From Clostridiales bacterium (GTDB lineage: Bacteria; Bacillota; Clostridia; Oscillospirales; CAG-272): DNA of 64,000 nt. The position numbers were made by a program, and so were the translations under genes. Positions 10,956 through 20,985 of the stretch are shown here, piece by piece. The number at the start of each line of letters is the position of its first letter. Position 1 is the stretch's first letter. Below the pieces are notes generated by a model that ran no database searches, was not told the origin of the DNA, and saw nothing but the letters and a program-made list of their open reading frames with translations. The stretch spans positions 62,001 to 126,000 of the forward strand of contig JAAVZO010000008.1 in NCBI GenBank assembly GCA_022791685.1. The letters run 5' to 3'.

Positions 10956-12519
10956 CGGGAACAAAAAAGAATCAAAAGCCGTCAAAACAGTTGTAGTAAT
11001 GATGGGCGCAACAGTTATCGCGAAGCTGCTTGGGATGCTGCGCGGAGTTTTGCAGGCACGCTGCTATGGAACTACGCCAGAAGCGAACGCTTTTACCGCC
11101 GCGTCGAAGCTGCCGCTTGCGTTCTTTGATATGTTTTTAGCGGCGGCAGTGCTCGGCTGCTTTATTCCGGTCTACAACAGCTTTGCGAATAAGGACGGCA
11201 GTCAGGACAGCGACGGCGCGGACAAATTCGCGTCGGTGTTCATCTGCTTCATAAGTCTGCTCTGCGGACTGTTAGCGCTCGTCGGAATAATATTCGCCGA
11301 TCCGCTTATTAAGCTGATAACACGCGGTCTCGACACGCAGACGCTCGCACTCGCAGTGACGCTTACGCGGATAATGTTTCCGCTCGTTATATTCACTGGC
11401 GCTGCTTATACGCTTGTTGGCGTGCTGCAATCAAAGGGCTCGTTCATCGCTCCGGCGATGATAAGCGCAATATCGAATGCCGGTGTTGTAGTTTATCTTG
11501 CCTTCATCAATAATCCGCTTGGGGATAACGGGATCTACGGCCTCGCGGTCGCGTATATGCTGTCGTGGCTTGTACAGCTGCTAACGCTTGTCGTGCCGCT
11601 TAAACGGATGGGCTTCAAATTCCGGCTGCTGCTCGATCTCAATAATCCGGCGCTGAGACGTGCGATCAAGATGGCGCCGCCGATCATGGCTGGTTCGTGG
11701 CTGTCGCCGGTCGGAGTGCTGCTTGGACAATATTTCGCTGCTAAGATATCGACATATTCGGGAATCAGCGGCGCGACGACGGTATTTGATTATGCGAATA
11801 ACGTGTATGTGATAATCGCCGGAACGCTGACCTACAGTATCTGCAATTACACTTTTCCGAAGATATCGCGGCTTGCAGTAAGCGGTGATGAAGTCGAATA
11901 TGCTGAGACAGTGCGAAACGGACTTAAGTCCGCGCTGTATATCGTAGTGCCGTTCATGGCGGCGGCGCTTGTACTTGCCGGAGAGGGTGTCACAATATTA
12001 TATCGGCGCGGTATATTTACTCCGGAGGACGCAGAATACACTGCAGCGGCTCTGAGAGCGATACTACCTGCAATGCCGTTGTTTTGTGTGACTGAGCTGT
12101 TCACACGCGTATTCTATTCGCGAAATCAGGTCAGGATTCCGATGTACGCTGCAATAATCGGCATACTGGCTAATATTCTCACCGGAACGATATTGACACA
12201 TTTTCAGCTGATTGGGATATCGGCAGTCGGTGCGGCGAACGCAGCTGGACAAGCTGCTGCGGCAATCGTACTGATAATATTCGCGGCAAAGCGTATACCG
12301 GGACTTATCAACCGAAAGCTTATCGCGGACGTATTGAAGTTGCTGCTTGGCGGCGTTATCGTGTTCGCGCTCTGCACCATAATATCAACGCTGGTCGCGA
12401 GTGAGCCGTATACAGCATCTATTCTGACTAATATAATTAAGGCATTGATAATATTCCTGCCGTCAGCGGCGGTATATTTTGTGTATACAAAGCTTTGTCA
12501 TCTCAGCTTCACAGCTTAA
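10945..12519 (+). CDS. murJ: Lipid II flippase MurJ/MviN
   Basis: [35 protein letters not shown]-like N-terminus, ~14 TM. Start placed at MINNGNKK. Confidence 0.92.
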   Translation: MINNGNKKESKAVKTVVVMMGATVIAKLLGMLRGVLQARCYGTTPEANAFTAASKLPLAFFDMFLAAAVLGCFIPVYNSFANKDGSQDSDGADKFASVFICFISLLCGLLALVGIIFADPLIKLITRGLDTQTLALAVTLTRIMFPLVIFTGAAYTLVGVLQSKGSFIAPAMISAISNAGVVVYLAFINNPLGDNGIYGLAVAYMLSWLVQLLTLVVPLKRMGFKFRLLLDLNNPALRRAIKMAPPIMAGSWLSPVGVLLGQYFAAKISTYSGISGATTVFDYANNVYVIIAGTLTYSICNYTFPKISRLAVSGDEVEYAETVRNGLKSALYIVVPFMAAALVLAGEGVTILYRRGIFTPEDAEYTAAALRAILPAMPLFCVTELFTRVFYSRNQVRIPMYAAIIGILANILTGTILTHFQLIGISAVGAANAAGQAAAAIVLIIFAAKRIPGLINRKLIADVLKLLLGGVIVFALCTIISTLVASEPYTASILTNIIKALIIFLPSAAVYFVYTKLCHLSFTA

Positions 12520-12554
12520 ATATTAGATAATCAACGAAAGGACTGATACAACTA

Positions 12555-14471
12555 TTGAATAAAGTTAAAAAGGAGTCAAGACAAGTTCGGAGAATGCGTC
12601 CGGCGAAGGAAATGCTTGCTGAGTCGCTTATAATCTCATTCTTGATGCGCCTTGCCTCCGCGATCTACCGAAAGCTCGGCGACGGCATTATTGGAGGTGC
12701 GTTTACCGCATACGACCGTGAAAATGAAGCGCTTCAAAGCAGCGCCACGGCGACCTGCGTTAAGCAGCTTGACCTCGGCGGAAAGGTGATATATCCGATA
12801 AAGCACAAGATCGCAAAGAGCTTCGAGAACAGCTTTATACTTAATAAGATACGGACATTGCTTGCAAATATGCTGTCCTGTCAGATAAAGGTATATGGAC
12901 TGTTTCTCTTTTCCTTCGCACTTTATAGTGCAATCGTATTTATTTTTAAGACTTTCTTCTTCAGCGCAAAGGGCGACGCGCTCGATGTTGGCACTATTGT
13001 AACGCTCGTGCTGATGGTCATAGCGTCGGTTGGTATGATATCTTCCCGCTATACGCTCGCTGAGTCACTGCTTGGAAGCTCGGTCTCATGCTTCTTCCTG
13101 TTTGAAGTTGTGGGCTTGCGGAGGGAAGCATTTGAGAATACAAACGGCTTTGAGGGTAAATTCAATTTCGCGTTTATCGCCGGACTTGTTTTCGGTATAG
13201 CGTCATATTTTGTCAGCCCGCTTATGCTGCTTATCGGAATAGTCGGAGTTATCGCCGCATATTTGGTGCTGATAAGTCCCGAATTCGGTGTGCTCGCGAT
13301 AATCGTGCTGCTGCCGATAGCACCGACTATGGGACTCGTTGCGGCAGTATTGTATACATCGGTCTGCTATTTCTTAAAGCTTATCTGCGGCAAGCGTTCA
13401 CTCAACTTCGACTTGCTCGACGGCACGGTCTTCATTTTTATGATACTGATGATCGGCGGCGGACTTGTGGCGCTGTCGCGCGACAGTTTTAAGCCGATGC
13501 TTGTTTATGTCGCATTCATGCTGGGATATTTCCTCGTTGTGAATCTGATACGCTCGCGCAAATGGATGACGCGCTGCATTATCGGTGCGATATTCTCCTG
13601 CACTATGGTATCGCTCTACGGTCTGTATCAAAACTTCTTCGGTCAGGTCGAGCGCACATGGCAGGATTCGGATATGTTCAGCGAGATCGAGGGACGAGTT
13701 GTATCGACCTTCGAAAATCCAAACGTGCTCGCTGAGTACCTCATTATGGTGCTTCCGCTCATGCTCGCGGTGTTCATAATCAAGAAAACGCCGATGACAC
13801 GCTTCCTCATGTTTATGTCAATGGCGGTGACCGGTGGTTGTCTCATCTACACATGGTCACGCGGCGCATGGCTCGGCTTCCTTATCGGAATACTGCTATT
13901 CATGCTTATCTATTCGAAAAATACTCTTACAGTAATGCTTTTCGGCGTGCTCGGAGTTCCGTTCCTGCCGTTTATTTTGCCAGACAGTATTACGCAGCGC
14001 TTTTTGAGTATCGGCAACCTCGGCGATAGCTCGACCTCGTACCGCGTGTACATCTGGAAGGGTGTAACGAATATGCTCGGCGATTACTTCACGACCGGTA
14101 TAGGTATCGGCAACGACTCGTTCCGGCTCGTATACCCGCGCTACGCGCTCTCTGGAATCGAGACCGCGCCGCATTCGCACAATCTCTATTTACAGATACT
14201 TGTCGAGATCGGCATTGTTGGACTTATCGTATTCATTGCGGCGATGTTCTTCTATGTTCAGAGCTGCTTCACGCTTCAGGCAAATGAATCGCGCAGCTCA
14301 AAGTTATTGTCTGCGGCGATAATGTGTGGCATTTTAGCGGTCCTTGCGCAGGGAATGACCGACTATATCTGGTACAACTACCGTGTATTTTTAATGTTCT
14401 GGCTCGTACTCGGACTCGGTGCAGCGGTGCGTAAGGTGCACGTCTATACAGCCGAAGAAGCTTCATATTAA
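12555..14471 (+). CDS. O-antigen ligase (WaaL)/PglL-like polytopic membrane protein
   Basis: TM-rich; TWSRGAWLGFLIGILLFM and SSTSYRVYIWKG...GIGNDSFRLVYPRYALSGIETAPHSHNLYLQILVEIGIVGL typical of Wzy_C/WaaL. TTG start. Confidence 0.85.
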   Translation: MNKVKKESRQVRRMRPAKEMLAESLIISFLMRLASAIYRKLGDGIIGGAFTAYDRENEALQSSATATCVKQLDLGGKVIYPIKHKIAKSFENSFILNKIRTLLANMLSCQIKVYGLFLFSFALYSAIVFIFKTFFFSAKGDALDVGTIVTLVLMVIASVGMISSRYTLAESLLGSSVSCFFLFEVVGLRREAFENTNGFEGKFNFAFIAGLVFGIASYFVSPLMLLIGIVGVIAAYLVLISPEFGVLAIIVLLPIAPTMGLVAAVLYTSVCYFLKLICGKRSLNFDLLDGTVFIFMILMIGGGLVALSRDSFKPMLVYVAFMLGYFLVVNLIRSRKWMTRCIIGAIFSCTMVSLYGLYQNFFGQVERTWQDSDMFSEIEGRVVSTFENPNVLAEYLIMVLPLMLAVFIIKKTPMTRFLMFMSMAVTGGCLIYTWSRGAWLGFLIGILLFMLIYSKNTLTVMLFGVLGVPFLPFILPDSITQRFLSIGNLGDSSTSYRVYIWKGVTNMLGDYFTTGIGIGNDSFRLVYPRYALSGIETAPHSHNLYLQILVEIGIVGLIVFIAAMFFYVQSCFTLQANESRSSKLLSAAIMCGILAVLAQGMTDYIWYNYRVFLMFWLVLGLGAAVRKVHVYTAEEASY

Positions 14472-14490
14472 ACGAAAGGAATTATACAGC

Positions 14491-14991
14491 ATGACTGCAA
14501 ATAAACAAACCGGTAAGCATAAGTTCAACGTAGTTGACGCTATCATCATCGTACTGATTTTGGCTATTGTTGCCGTAGGCGCATTTATATTTGTGCGCAA
14601 GGGGATAGGGGGCTCAGAAGAGACCTTCGATATTGAATATGTACTCGAGTTCCGCAATGTGCGCGACGAATTTCTCGGAAACTTCAAGGTAGGTGCGAAG
14701 GTGCTCGATTCATCTAAAAAATATCAGCTCGGCGAGATAATCTCGGTCACGAGCGAACCTACTACATTTACTGGTACAAACACTATTGAGGGGAAGCTCG
14801 TGTACCATGATTACCCTGAGCACTCGGATATTTCGGTTACGGTAAAGGCGAAGGTAACTATAAGTGACGAGAACAGATATATGATCGACAACGGCTACCG
14901 CATTTCGGTCGGAAGTCTGGTGTACGTGCGTATGCCTGACTATATCGGTGCGGCGTACTGCACCAATTTCAAGATCACGGAGGGCAAATAA
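14491..14991 (+). CDS. DUF4330-type single-TM protein
   Basis: KFNVVDAIIIVLILAIVAVGAFIFVRK TM start and beta-rich ectodomain; adjacent paralogue at 14992. Confidence 0.7.
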   Translation: MTANKQTGKHKFNVVDAIIIVLILAIVAVGAFIFVRKGIGGSEETFDIEYVLEFRNVRDEFLGNFKVGAKVLDSSKKYQLGEIISVTSEPTTFTGTNTIEGKLVYHDYPEHSDISVTVKAKVTISDENRYMIDNGYRISVGSLVYVRMPDYIGAAYCTNFKITEGK

Positions 14992-15513
14992 ATGGGTCAG
15001 GAAAACAGCTCCGCAAAAAAAGCTAAGGGAAAGGTAAGATTCAATATAATCGACTTTCTCATTGTCATAGTGATAATCGGCGCGATAGTTGGTATTGCAC
15101 TTAGATATGGACTTGTTGAGAAGGTCACGAATCAGTCGGCTCTCTCATCGGCGAGAATTTCGTTCCTGATACAGGATATCAACGAGGACTCGTCTAACTA
15201 TTTTGGTATTGGTGATGAATTTACTGCACTCGATTTCAGTTGTGACCTCGGAGAGCTTGAATCACGTCAGTTCATCCCGGCTGAGGCATTCATCACGAAT
15301 CAATACGGCGAGATCATCAAAACTCATTCGAATGATAACCGTATCGACGTGCGTGGTACTATGATAGGAGAGGGTACATTTACTGAGGATGGCTTCCTGC
15401 TCGACGGACTTCACTACATCGCTCCCGGTACTACTATCCATATGCAGAGTGCAAATATCGACGTATTTATGACGGTCACTGCGATAGAGCAGATCGAAGA
15501 TATAAACAAATAA
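14992..15513 (+). CDS. DUF4330-type single-TM protein (tandem paralogue)
   Basis: KVRFNIIDFLIVIVIIGAIVGIALRYGL; starts immediately after the previous stop (TAAATG). Confidence 0.7.
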   Translation: MGQENSSAKKAKGKVRFNIIDFLIVIVIIGAIVGIALRYGLVEKVTNQSALSSARISFLIQDINEDSSNYFGIGDEFTALDFSCDLGELESRQFIPAEAFITNQYGEIIKTHSNDNRIDVRGTMIGEGTFTEDGFLLDGLHYIAPGTTIHMQSANIDVFMTVTAIEQIEDINK

Positions 15514-15538
15514 AATTTCCTATATTTGGAATATATAG

Positions 15539-15578
15539 CTATGGGCTGGCGCTGATCTATGCAGTGCCAGCCCATAGT
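15539..15578 (+). terminator. Intergenic hairpin (terminator-like, no T tract)
   Basis: CTATGGGCTGGC-gctgatctatgca-GTGCCAGCCCATAG just after the DUF4330 stop. Confidence 0.5.
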
Positions 15579-15636
15579 TGAAATATTTAGCAGATAAAAA
15601 AGTTTTCAATACATTAAAATATATGCAAAAAAGCTA

Positions 15637-15665
15637 TTGATTTTAGACCGAAAATCTGTTATACT
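15637..15665 (+). promoter_or_regulatory. Sigma-A-type promoter upstream of HPr gene
   Basis: TTGATT - 17 bp - TATACT. Confidence 0.7.
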
Positions 15666-15813
15666 ATATGTAGTATTTTAATTTGGCTTTTTAGCTGAGC
15701 TGTAAGCCGTAGGATCTCAGTAGTCGGACAGATATCGGAAGCGTATTGGCAGACGTTTGGTTTGTCGAAGTCCGGCAGTAAAATAAACTTAATATATAGG
15801 AGCGAATTATAAC

Positions 15814-16077
15814 ATGATCTCAAAAAATGTAACCATTCAGAACAACGTAGGATTGCACGCAAGACCTGCTACATTCTTTATTCAGAAGGCAAATACTTAC
15901 CAGAGCTCTATTTGGGTTGAGAAGGAAGACAGACGTGTAAATGCAAAGAGCCTGCTTGGAGTGCTGTCGCTCGGTATCACTAAAGGTATGACTATCACTC
16001 TCATCGCTGATGGCAACGATGAAGAAGAAGCCCTCGCTGGTCTCGCTGAGCTTGTCGACACTAATTTCGGAGAGTAA
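15814..16077 (+). CDS. HPr-family phosphocarrier protein
   Basis: NNVGLHARPATFFIQKA (His site) and VNAKSLLGVLSLGI (regulatory Ser site). Confidence 0.93.
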   Translation: MISKNVTIQNNVGLHARPATFFIQKANTYQSSIWVEKEDRRVNAKSLLGVLSLGITKGMTITLIADGNDEEEALAGLAELVDTNFGE

Positions 16078-16228
16078 TCTTTAGAAAGATATTATCCGTC
16101 GGATAATTTCCTCGACAGTCTTTTGCTGTTGTGTCAATTTTATAATATTTCTGTGACGGGTCGCGGTTGGTATTATGACGCAGACTCGTCTTTTCTTTCT
16201 AAAAAATACAAAAATATGGTAAATATAA

Positions 16229-18100
16229 ATGACAGATAATAAAATCACGCCGAATGAGCGGCGCGCAGAGCTGCTCGAGAAGGCAAACTCATTACCGCTT
16301 CGTCCGGGAGTGTATATTATGCGCGACAAGAACGACAAAGTGATATACGTCGGCAAGTCGCGCGCACTGAAAAATCGCGTTTCTCAGTACTTTCATGAGT
16401 CGGCTCACCACAATGAGAAAACTAAGCGCATGGTCTCGAATGTGCATCACTTTGACTATATCTTGACCGACACCGAGATAGAGGCACTGTCGCTCGAAAA
16501 CAGCCTGATAAAGCAGTACACGCCGAAATATAATATTCGTTTGAAGGATTCAAAATCATATCCGTATATCAAAATAACGATGAATGATGAGTACCCGAAG
16601 ATAAGCGTAACACGCAAGCGTCTTGCTGACGGAGCTAAGTATTTTGGACCATATTCGAGTGCGTCGGCGGTTTACAGCATACTCGGAACTGTACAGAAAT
16701 CGTTCGGCATCGCGTCCTGCAACCGCGAATTTCCGCGCGACATAGGAAAGGAGCGCCCGTGCCTTAATAAGCACATCGGGCTCTGCTCAGCACCTTGCAC
16801 AGGCGAGACCTCAAGTGAGGATTATCGTGCGCTGTTTAAAGAGGTCACGCAGTTCCTGCGCGGCTCGTTCAAGGAGTGCGAGAATACGCTGCGTGAACGG
16901 ATGGAGTATGCGTCGGAGAATCTGATGTTTGAAGCGGCGGCAAAGTACCGCGACCGGATAGAAGCACTCGCCAAGCTTTGGCAGCGTCAGAAGGTAGTCG
17001 GCGCGCCGGATATGGAGGAGGATGTTATCGCATTTTACAGCGATGAGGTCTGCTCGTGCATATCGGTATTCTATATCCGCGGCGGAAGTATAGTCGACAA
17101 CGAGCACTTTTTATTTCCGGCTGAGCAGATAATCGAAGAGGAAAATATGACCTCGTTCCTCGACGAGCTGTACAATATCCGCGAATATGTGCCGCACGAG
17201 ATACTACTCGACTTTACATTGCCCGACGAAGAGCTTGCACTGCTGACCGACCATATTTCAGCTCGTGTCGGCTACAAGCCGGACATCCGCACACCTGAGC
17301 GCGGAGACCGCCGACATCTATGCGAGATGGTGTACGATAATGCAAAGCAGCAGGCATTGCTGTATAAGGCGCAGACTGAAAAAGACAACAAGACGCTCGT
17401 CAAGCTTGCGTCAATGCTTAAATTGGAGGTCGTGCCGGAGCGGATCGAAGCTTACGATATATCAAACTTTGGCAGTGACAATATAACTGCCGGAATGATA
17501 GTCGCTGAGAACGGCAAACTGAAAAAATCGGATTACCGTACCTTCAAAATCAAGACTACCGACGGTATCGACGACTATGGCGCAATGCGTGAGGCATTGT
17601 CACGTCGTCTCGCACATCTGACAGACGAGTCGTTCGGCGCTGCCCCCGACTTGATACTGCTCGACGGCGGCAAGGGACACGTTTCGGTGATACGCGAGCT
17701 GATGTATGAGCTCGGCTGTGAGATACCGGTATTTGGTATGGTAAAGGACGACTTCCACAAGACGCGCGCGCTTACCGACGACGAGAACGAAATTAGTATA
17801 GCACGTGAGCAATCTGTGTTCATGTTCGTGTATAAATTGCAGGAGGAAGTCCACCGATACACGATAACGCGTATGGAGAACGCGAAGTCGAAGTCGCTGA
17901 AGCATTCGACGCTCGAAGAAATCGATGGTATTGGAGCGATAAAGGCTAAGAGCCTGCTCGCGCATTTCCGCAGTATAGCGGCGATAAAGAAGGCGGATAA
18001 AGCGTCGTTGATGCGCGTATCTGGTATTACGGCGGCGAACGCTGACGCTATAATCGCTTATTATGCAGCTAAAGATAACAAAACAAGTAAGAATAAATAG
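16229..18100 (+). CDS. uvrC: Excinuclease ABC subunit C
   Basis: LPLRPGVYIMRDKNDKVIYVGKSRALKNRVSQYF (GIY-YIG), RHLCEMVYDNAKQQ, C-terminal HhH. Confidence 0.97.
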   Translation: MTDNKITPNERRAELLEKANSLPLRPGVYIMRDKNDKVIYVGKSRALKNRVSQYFHESAHHNEKTKRMVSNVHHFDYILTDTEIEALSLENSLIKQYTPKYNIRLKDSKSYPYIKITMNDEYPKISVTRKRLADGAKYFGPYSSASAVYSILGTVQKSFGIASCNREFPRDIGKERPCLNKHIGLCSAPCTGETSSEDYRALFKEVTQFLRGSFKECENTLRERMEYASENLMFEAAAKYRDRIEALAKLWQRQKVVGAPDMEEDVIAFYSDEVCSCISVFYIRGGSIVDNEHFLFPAEQIIEEENMTSFLDELYNIREYVPHEILLDFTLPDEELALLTDHISARVGYKPDIRTPERGDRRHLCEMVYDNAKQQALLYKAQTEKDNKTLVKLASMLKLEVVPERIEAYDISNFGSDNITAGMIVAENGKLKKSDYRTFKIKTTDGIDDYGAMREALSRRLAHLTDESFGAAPDLILLDGGKGHVSVIRELMYELGCEIPVFGMVKDDFHKTRALTDDENEISIAREQSVFMFVYKLQEEVHRYTITRMENAKSKSLKHSTLEEIDGIGAIKAKSLLAHFRSIAAIKKADKASLMRVSGITAANADAIIAYYAAKDNKTSKNK

Positions 18101-18111
18101 GGAGTAATACA

Positions 18112-18669
18112 ATGAGAATAATTACAGGAAGCGCGCGCGGAACAAAACTCGCTACGCTTGAAGGAGAAAATACAAGACCGACCGCTGAACGTGTGAAGGA
18201 AGCTATATTCAGCATGATTCAGTTCGACATACAGGATACATGGGTGCTCGACCTTTTTGCGGGAAGCGGACAGCTCGGACTCGAAGCTCTGAGCCGCGGC
18301 GCTGAAAAGGCACATTTTATCGACCGTTCGGCTGACGCTACTAATATCGTGAGAGCGAATGCTCAGAAAACACACCTCTACAACCGCTGCCGGATATTGA
18401 ACCTCGACTGGGCGGAGTATCTTAAAACCTCGAAGGGGCTGTATAAGTTCGATTATGTATTTCTTGACCCGCCGTATTCGACTGGAATGCTGCATGACGC
18501 ACTTGCGCTGCTTCCGGAATGCGACATATTAAACGAAGGCGCATGGATTTTTGCTGAGGATGAGAGTGAAGACCCATTCAATGGCGATGAGGAACTGGCA
18601 GCGAAGTACAACATCGAAAAGCAGAATAGATATGGACGTATCCATGTCAGCGTGCTGTCACTGAAATAA
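18112..18669 (+). CDS. rsmD: 16S rRNA (guanine966-N2)-methyltransferase RsmD
   Basis: MRIITGSARGTKLATLEGENTRPTAERVKEAIFSMI, DLFAGSGQLGLEALSRGA, FLDPPY. Confidence 0.96.
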   Translation: MRIITGSARGTKLATLEGENTRPTAERVKEAIFSMIQFDIQDTWVLDLFAGSGQLGLEALSRGAEKAHFIDRSADATNIVRANAQKTHLYNRCRILNLDWAEYLKTSKGLYKFDYVFLDPPYSTGMLHDALALLPECDILNEGAWIFAEDESEDPFNGDEELAAKYNIEKQNRYGRIHVSVLSLK

Positions 18670-18686
18670 ATCGGAGGCGGACAGAT

Positions 18687-19181
18687 ATGAGCAATATCAA
18701 GCGGGCACTTGTGCCGGGAAGTTTTGACCCTATCACGCTCGGACATTATGACCTTGCTATCCGTGCAGCGAAGATATTTGATGAGGTGTATGTGGTGGCG
18801 TTCGTGAATGCTGAAAAGCGCGGCAGATTTACAAATGAGGAGCGGCTTGAAATGCTTGAAGCGTCATTTGTGGATGTGCCGAACGTCCGCTGTGAGCTTT
18901 CGACCGGAATGCTTGCTGATTATGCGGTGGAGCATGGTATAAATGCACTCGTGAAAGGTGCGCGCAACGCGACCGATTTTGACTATGAACTTACGCTTTC
19001 AATGATAAATCGTTCGGTCGAGCCTGAGCTTGATACGATAGTGCTTCCGACCAGACAGGAATATATGCAGATAAGTTCGACGATGGTCAGCGAAATGATA
19101 AAGTACGGACGCGATTACAGCTGTTTTGTCCCAGCTGGCGCGGCTGAGGTTATCGCAAGGATACTAACTCGGCGTGGATAA
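18687..19181 (+). CDS. coaD: Pantetheine-phosphate adenylyltransferase
   Basis: ALVPGSFDPITLGHYDLAIRAAKIFDEVYV, KGARNATDFDYEL, ISSTMVSE. Confidence 0.96.
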   Translation: MSNIKRALVPGSFDPITLGHYDLAIRAAKIFDEVYVVAFVNAEKRGRFTNEERLEMLEASFVDVPNVRCELSTGMLADYAVEHGINALVKGARNATDFDYELTLSMINRSVEPELDTIVLPTRQEYMQISSTMVSEMIKYGRDYSCFVPAGAAEVIARILTRRG

Positions 19182-19307
19182 CGTTGTCAAGATTTCCCCC
19201 GTCTCTATTACCTCCTTCGGAGGTATTGCGGCGGGAGAAATTTCGTATCAGTATGCGGACTTTAGTCCGCTGGATTTAATCCCCTATTGATGCCTTGACA
19301 AGTTGAA
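19178..19307 (+). repeat. R1 interspersed structured repeat, copy A (divergent, longest)
   Basis: ATAACGTTGTCAAGAT...TTTCG..ATCAGTA...GGATTTAATCCC..TATTGATGCCTTGACAAGTTGAA; same skeleton as copies at 31458 and 63304. Confidence 0.8.
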
Positions 19308-19452
19308 TTTGTACCAGTGTAAAAATTAACATTTTGGAAATATTTGTGAGCGAGTAGTCGGAAATAAAGGGTTTTAGCCTGTTTTGTGTTTGAATTTTTA
19401 CCAGAACATCGAAAAAATTTGCATATTCGTAAAAAAAATCTTGTAAAAAGAC

Positions 19453-19481
19453 TTGAAATAATGTCCGATGTGCGGTATAAT
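19453..19481 (+). promoter_or_regulatory. Sigma-A-type promoter of the dcw cluster (Pmra)
   Basis: TTGAAA - 17 bp - TATAAT. Confidence 0.8.
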
Positions 19482-19485
19482 ATTT

Positions 19486-19509
19486 GTGGTGGAAAGTGGC
19501 GTATAGTGG
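19486..19509 (+). promoter_or_regulatory. Putative MraZ operator: three GTGG boxes at exact 10-bp period
   Basis: TTTGTGGTGG AAAGTGGCGT ATAGTGGTGC immediately after the -10; matches the known MraZ (T/A)GTGG-type direct repeat layout. Confidence 0.7.
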
Positions 19510-19522
19510 TGCTGTTTTCCAT

Positions 19523-19969
19523 ATGTATGCCGCAAAGAGGGTGACGAAGCTGCTTACAGGTGAATATTTCCATTCGCTCGACTCAAAAGGGCGCGTTTTC
19601 GTGCCGGCTAAGCTTCGTGAAGCGCTTGGGAATACCTTCATGCTTGCAAGAAGTGTGGACGGCTGTTTATCGCTCTATCACCTTGACGAGTGGACTAAAT
19701 TGACGGACAAGCTCGCCGCTCTGCCTGATACGCAGACACGTCCGATTCGGCGGTTTCTTTTTACATTCGCCTCAGAGGCGACACCTGATTCGCAGGGAAG
19801 AATAAATATTCCCGTCGGACTTCGCGAATATGCGTGTCTCGAACGTGAGGTCGCGATACTCGGTGTCGGCGACCATGCTGAGATATGGGCGGCTGACAGG
19901 TGGGAAGAGATGAAGTGCGGCGAGGACGCTGCAAACGTTGAAAAGATGATGAGAGAGCTTGGCTTGTGA
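19523..19969 (+). CDS. mraZ: Transcriptional regulator MraZ
   Basis: LLTGEYFHSLDSKGRVFVPAKLREALG...TPDSQGRINIPVGLREYA. Start uncertain: the TTG at 19484 lies at the -10/TSS, so a start at 19523 or 19541 is more likely. Confidence 0.9.
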   Translation: MYAAKRVTKLLTGEYFHSLDSKGRVFVPAKLREALGNTFMLARSVDGCLSLYHLDEWTKLTDKLAALPDTQTRPIRRFLFTFASEATPDSQGRINIPVGLREYACLEREVAILGVGDHAEIWAADRWEEMKCGEDAANVEKMMRELGL

Positions 19970-20002
19970 TCAAGCCTAAAGCCCGATATAGAAAGATAAT
20001 AT

Positions 20003-20956
20003 ATGAATGAAACAAAAGTACCCGAATTTTCGCATTATTCAGTACTGCTGCATGAGTCAGTGGACGGGCTTGCGATAAAGCCGGGAGGAATATATGTCGA
20101 CTGCACGCTCGGCGGCGGCGGACATTCACTCGAGATCGTACGCAGCTTGACTGACGGTGGTCGGCTCATTGCCGTCGATCAGGATGACGCTGCTATTGCC
20201 GCATCGAAGCTGAGACTGCACGATTATATCGACCGCATTAGCTTTGTACACGATAACTTCAGCAATGTTGCGTCGGCGCTTGAAACGCTTGGAATCGAGG
20301 GAATTGACGGCGCAGTAATCGACCTTGGTGTATCGTCGTATCAGCTCGACACACCAGAGCGCGGATTTTCGTATATGCACGATGCACCGCTTGATATGAG
20401 AATGAATCCCGAAGCGCCGTTGACGGCGCGTGAGGTGGTAAATACCTACTCTGAGGAGCGGCTGAAAAAGCTGATATTCGATTACAGCGAGGAGCGCTTC
20501 GCCGGACGGATCGCGTCGGCGATATGCAATGCACGTGAATTAAAGCCTATCGAAACTACATATGAGCTTGTTGATATAGTAAGATCCGCGATATCGGCTA
20601 AGGCGCGTGAAGACGGCCCTCACCCGGCGAAGCGCACATTTCAGGCGATACGTATTGAGGTAAACAGTGAGCTTGCAGTAATAGAACCGACACTGAATGC
20701 GCTTATTGAAGCGCTCAATCCGGGTGGAAGACTGTCGGTGATCACATTCCATTCGCTTGAAGACCGCATTGTTAAGCAGACCTTTGCCGCGTGGTCGAAG
20801 GGCTGTACCTGCCCGCCGGATTTCCCAGTGTGCGTATGCGGAAATAAACCGAAAATAAAGCAAATAAACCGCAAGCCGATACTCCCGAGTGAGCATGAGC
20901 TTGATGAAAATCCGCGTTCGAGAAGCGCAAAATTAAGAATAATCGAGAAGCTGTAA
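20003..20956 (+). CDS. rsmH: 16S rRNA (cytosine1402-N4)-methyltransferase RsmH (MraW)
   Basis: HYSVLLHESVDGL, YVDCTLGGGGHS, DLGVSSYQLD, SVITFHSLEDRIVK. Confidence 0.97.
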   Translation: MNETKVPEFSHYSVLLHESVDGLAIKPGGIYVDCTLGGGGHSLEIVRSLTDGGRLIAVDQDDAAIAASKLRLHDYIDRISFVHDNFSNVASALETLGIEGIDGAVIDLGVSSYQLDTPERGFSYMHDAPLDMRMNPEAPLTAREVVNTYSEERLKKLIFDYSEERFAGRIASAICNARELKPIETTYELVDIVRSAISAKAREDGPHPAKRTFQAIRIEVNSELAVIEPTLNALIEALNPGGRLSVITFHSLEDRIVKQTFAAWSKGCTCPPDFPVCVCGNKPKIKQINRKPILPSEHELDENPRSRSAKLRIIEKL

Positions 20957-20985
20957 TAAAAATATAAAGAAGGGTGATTTTAACT

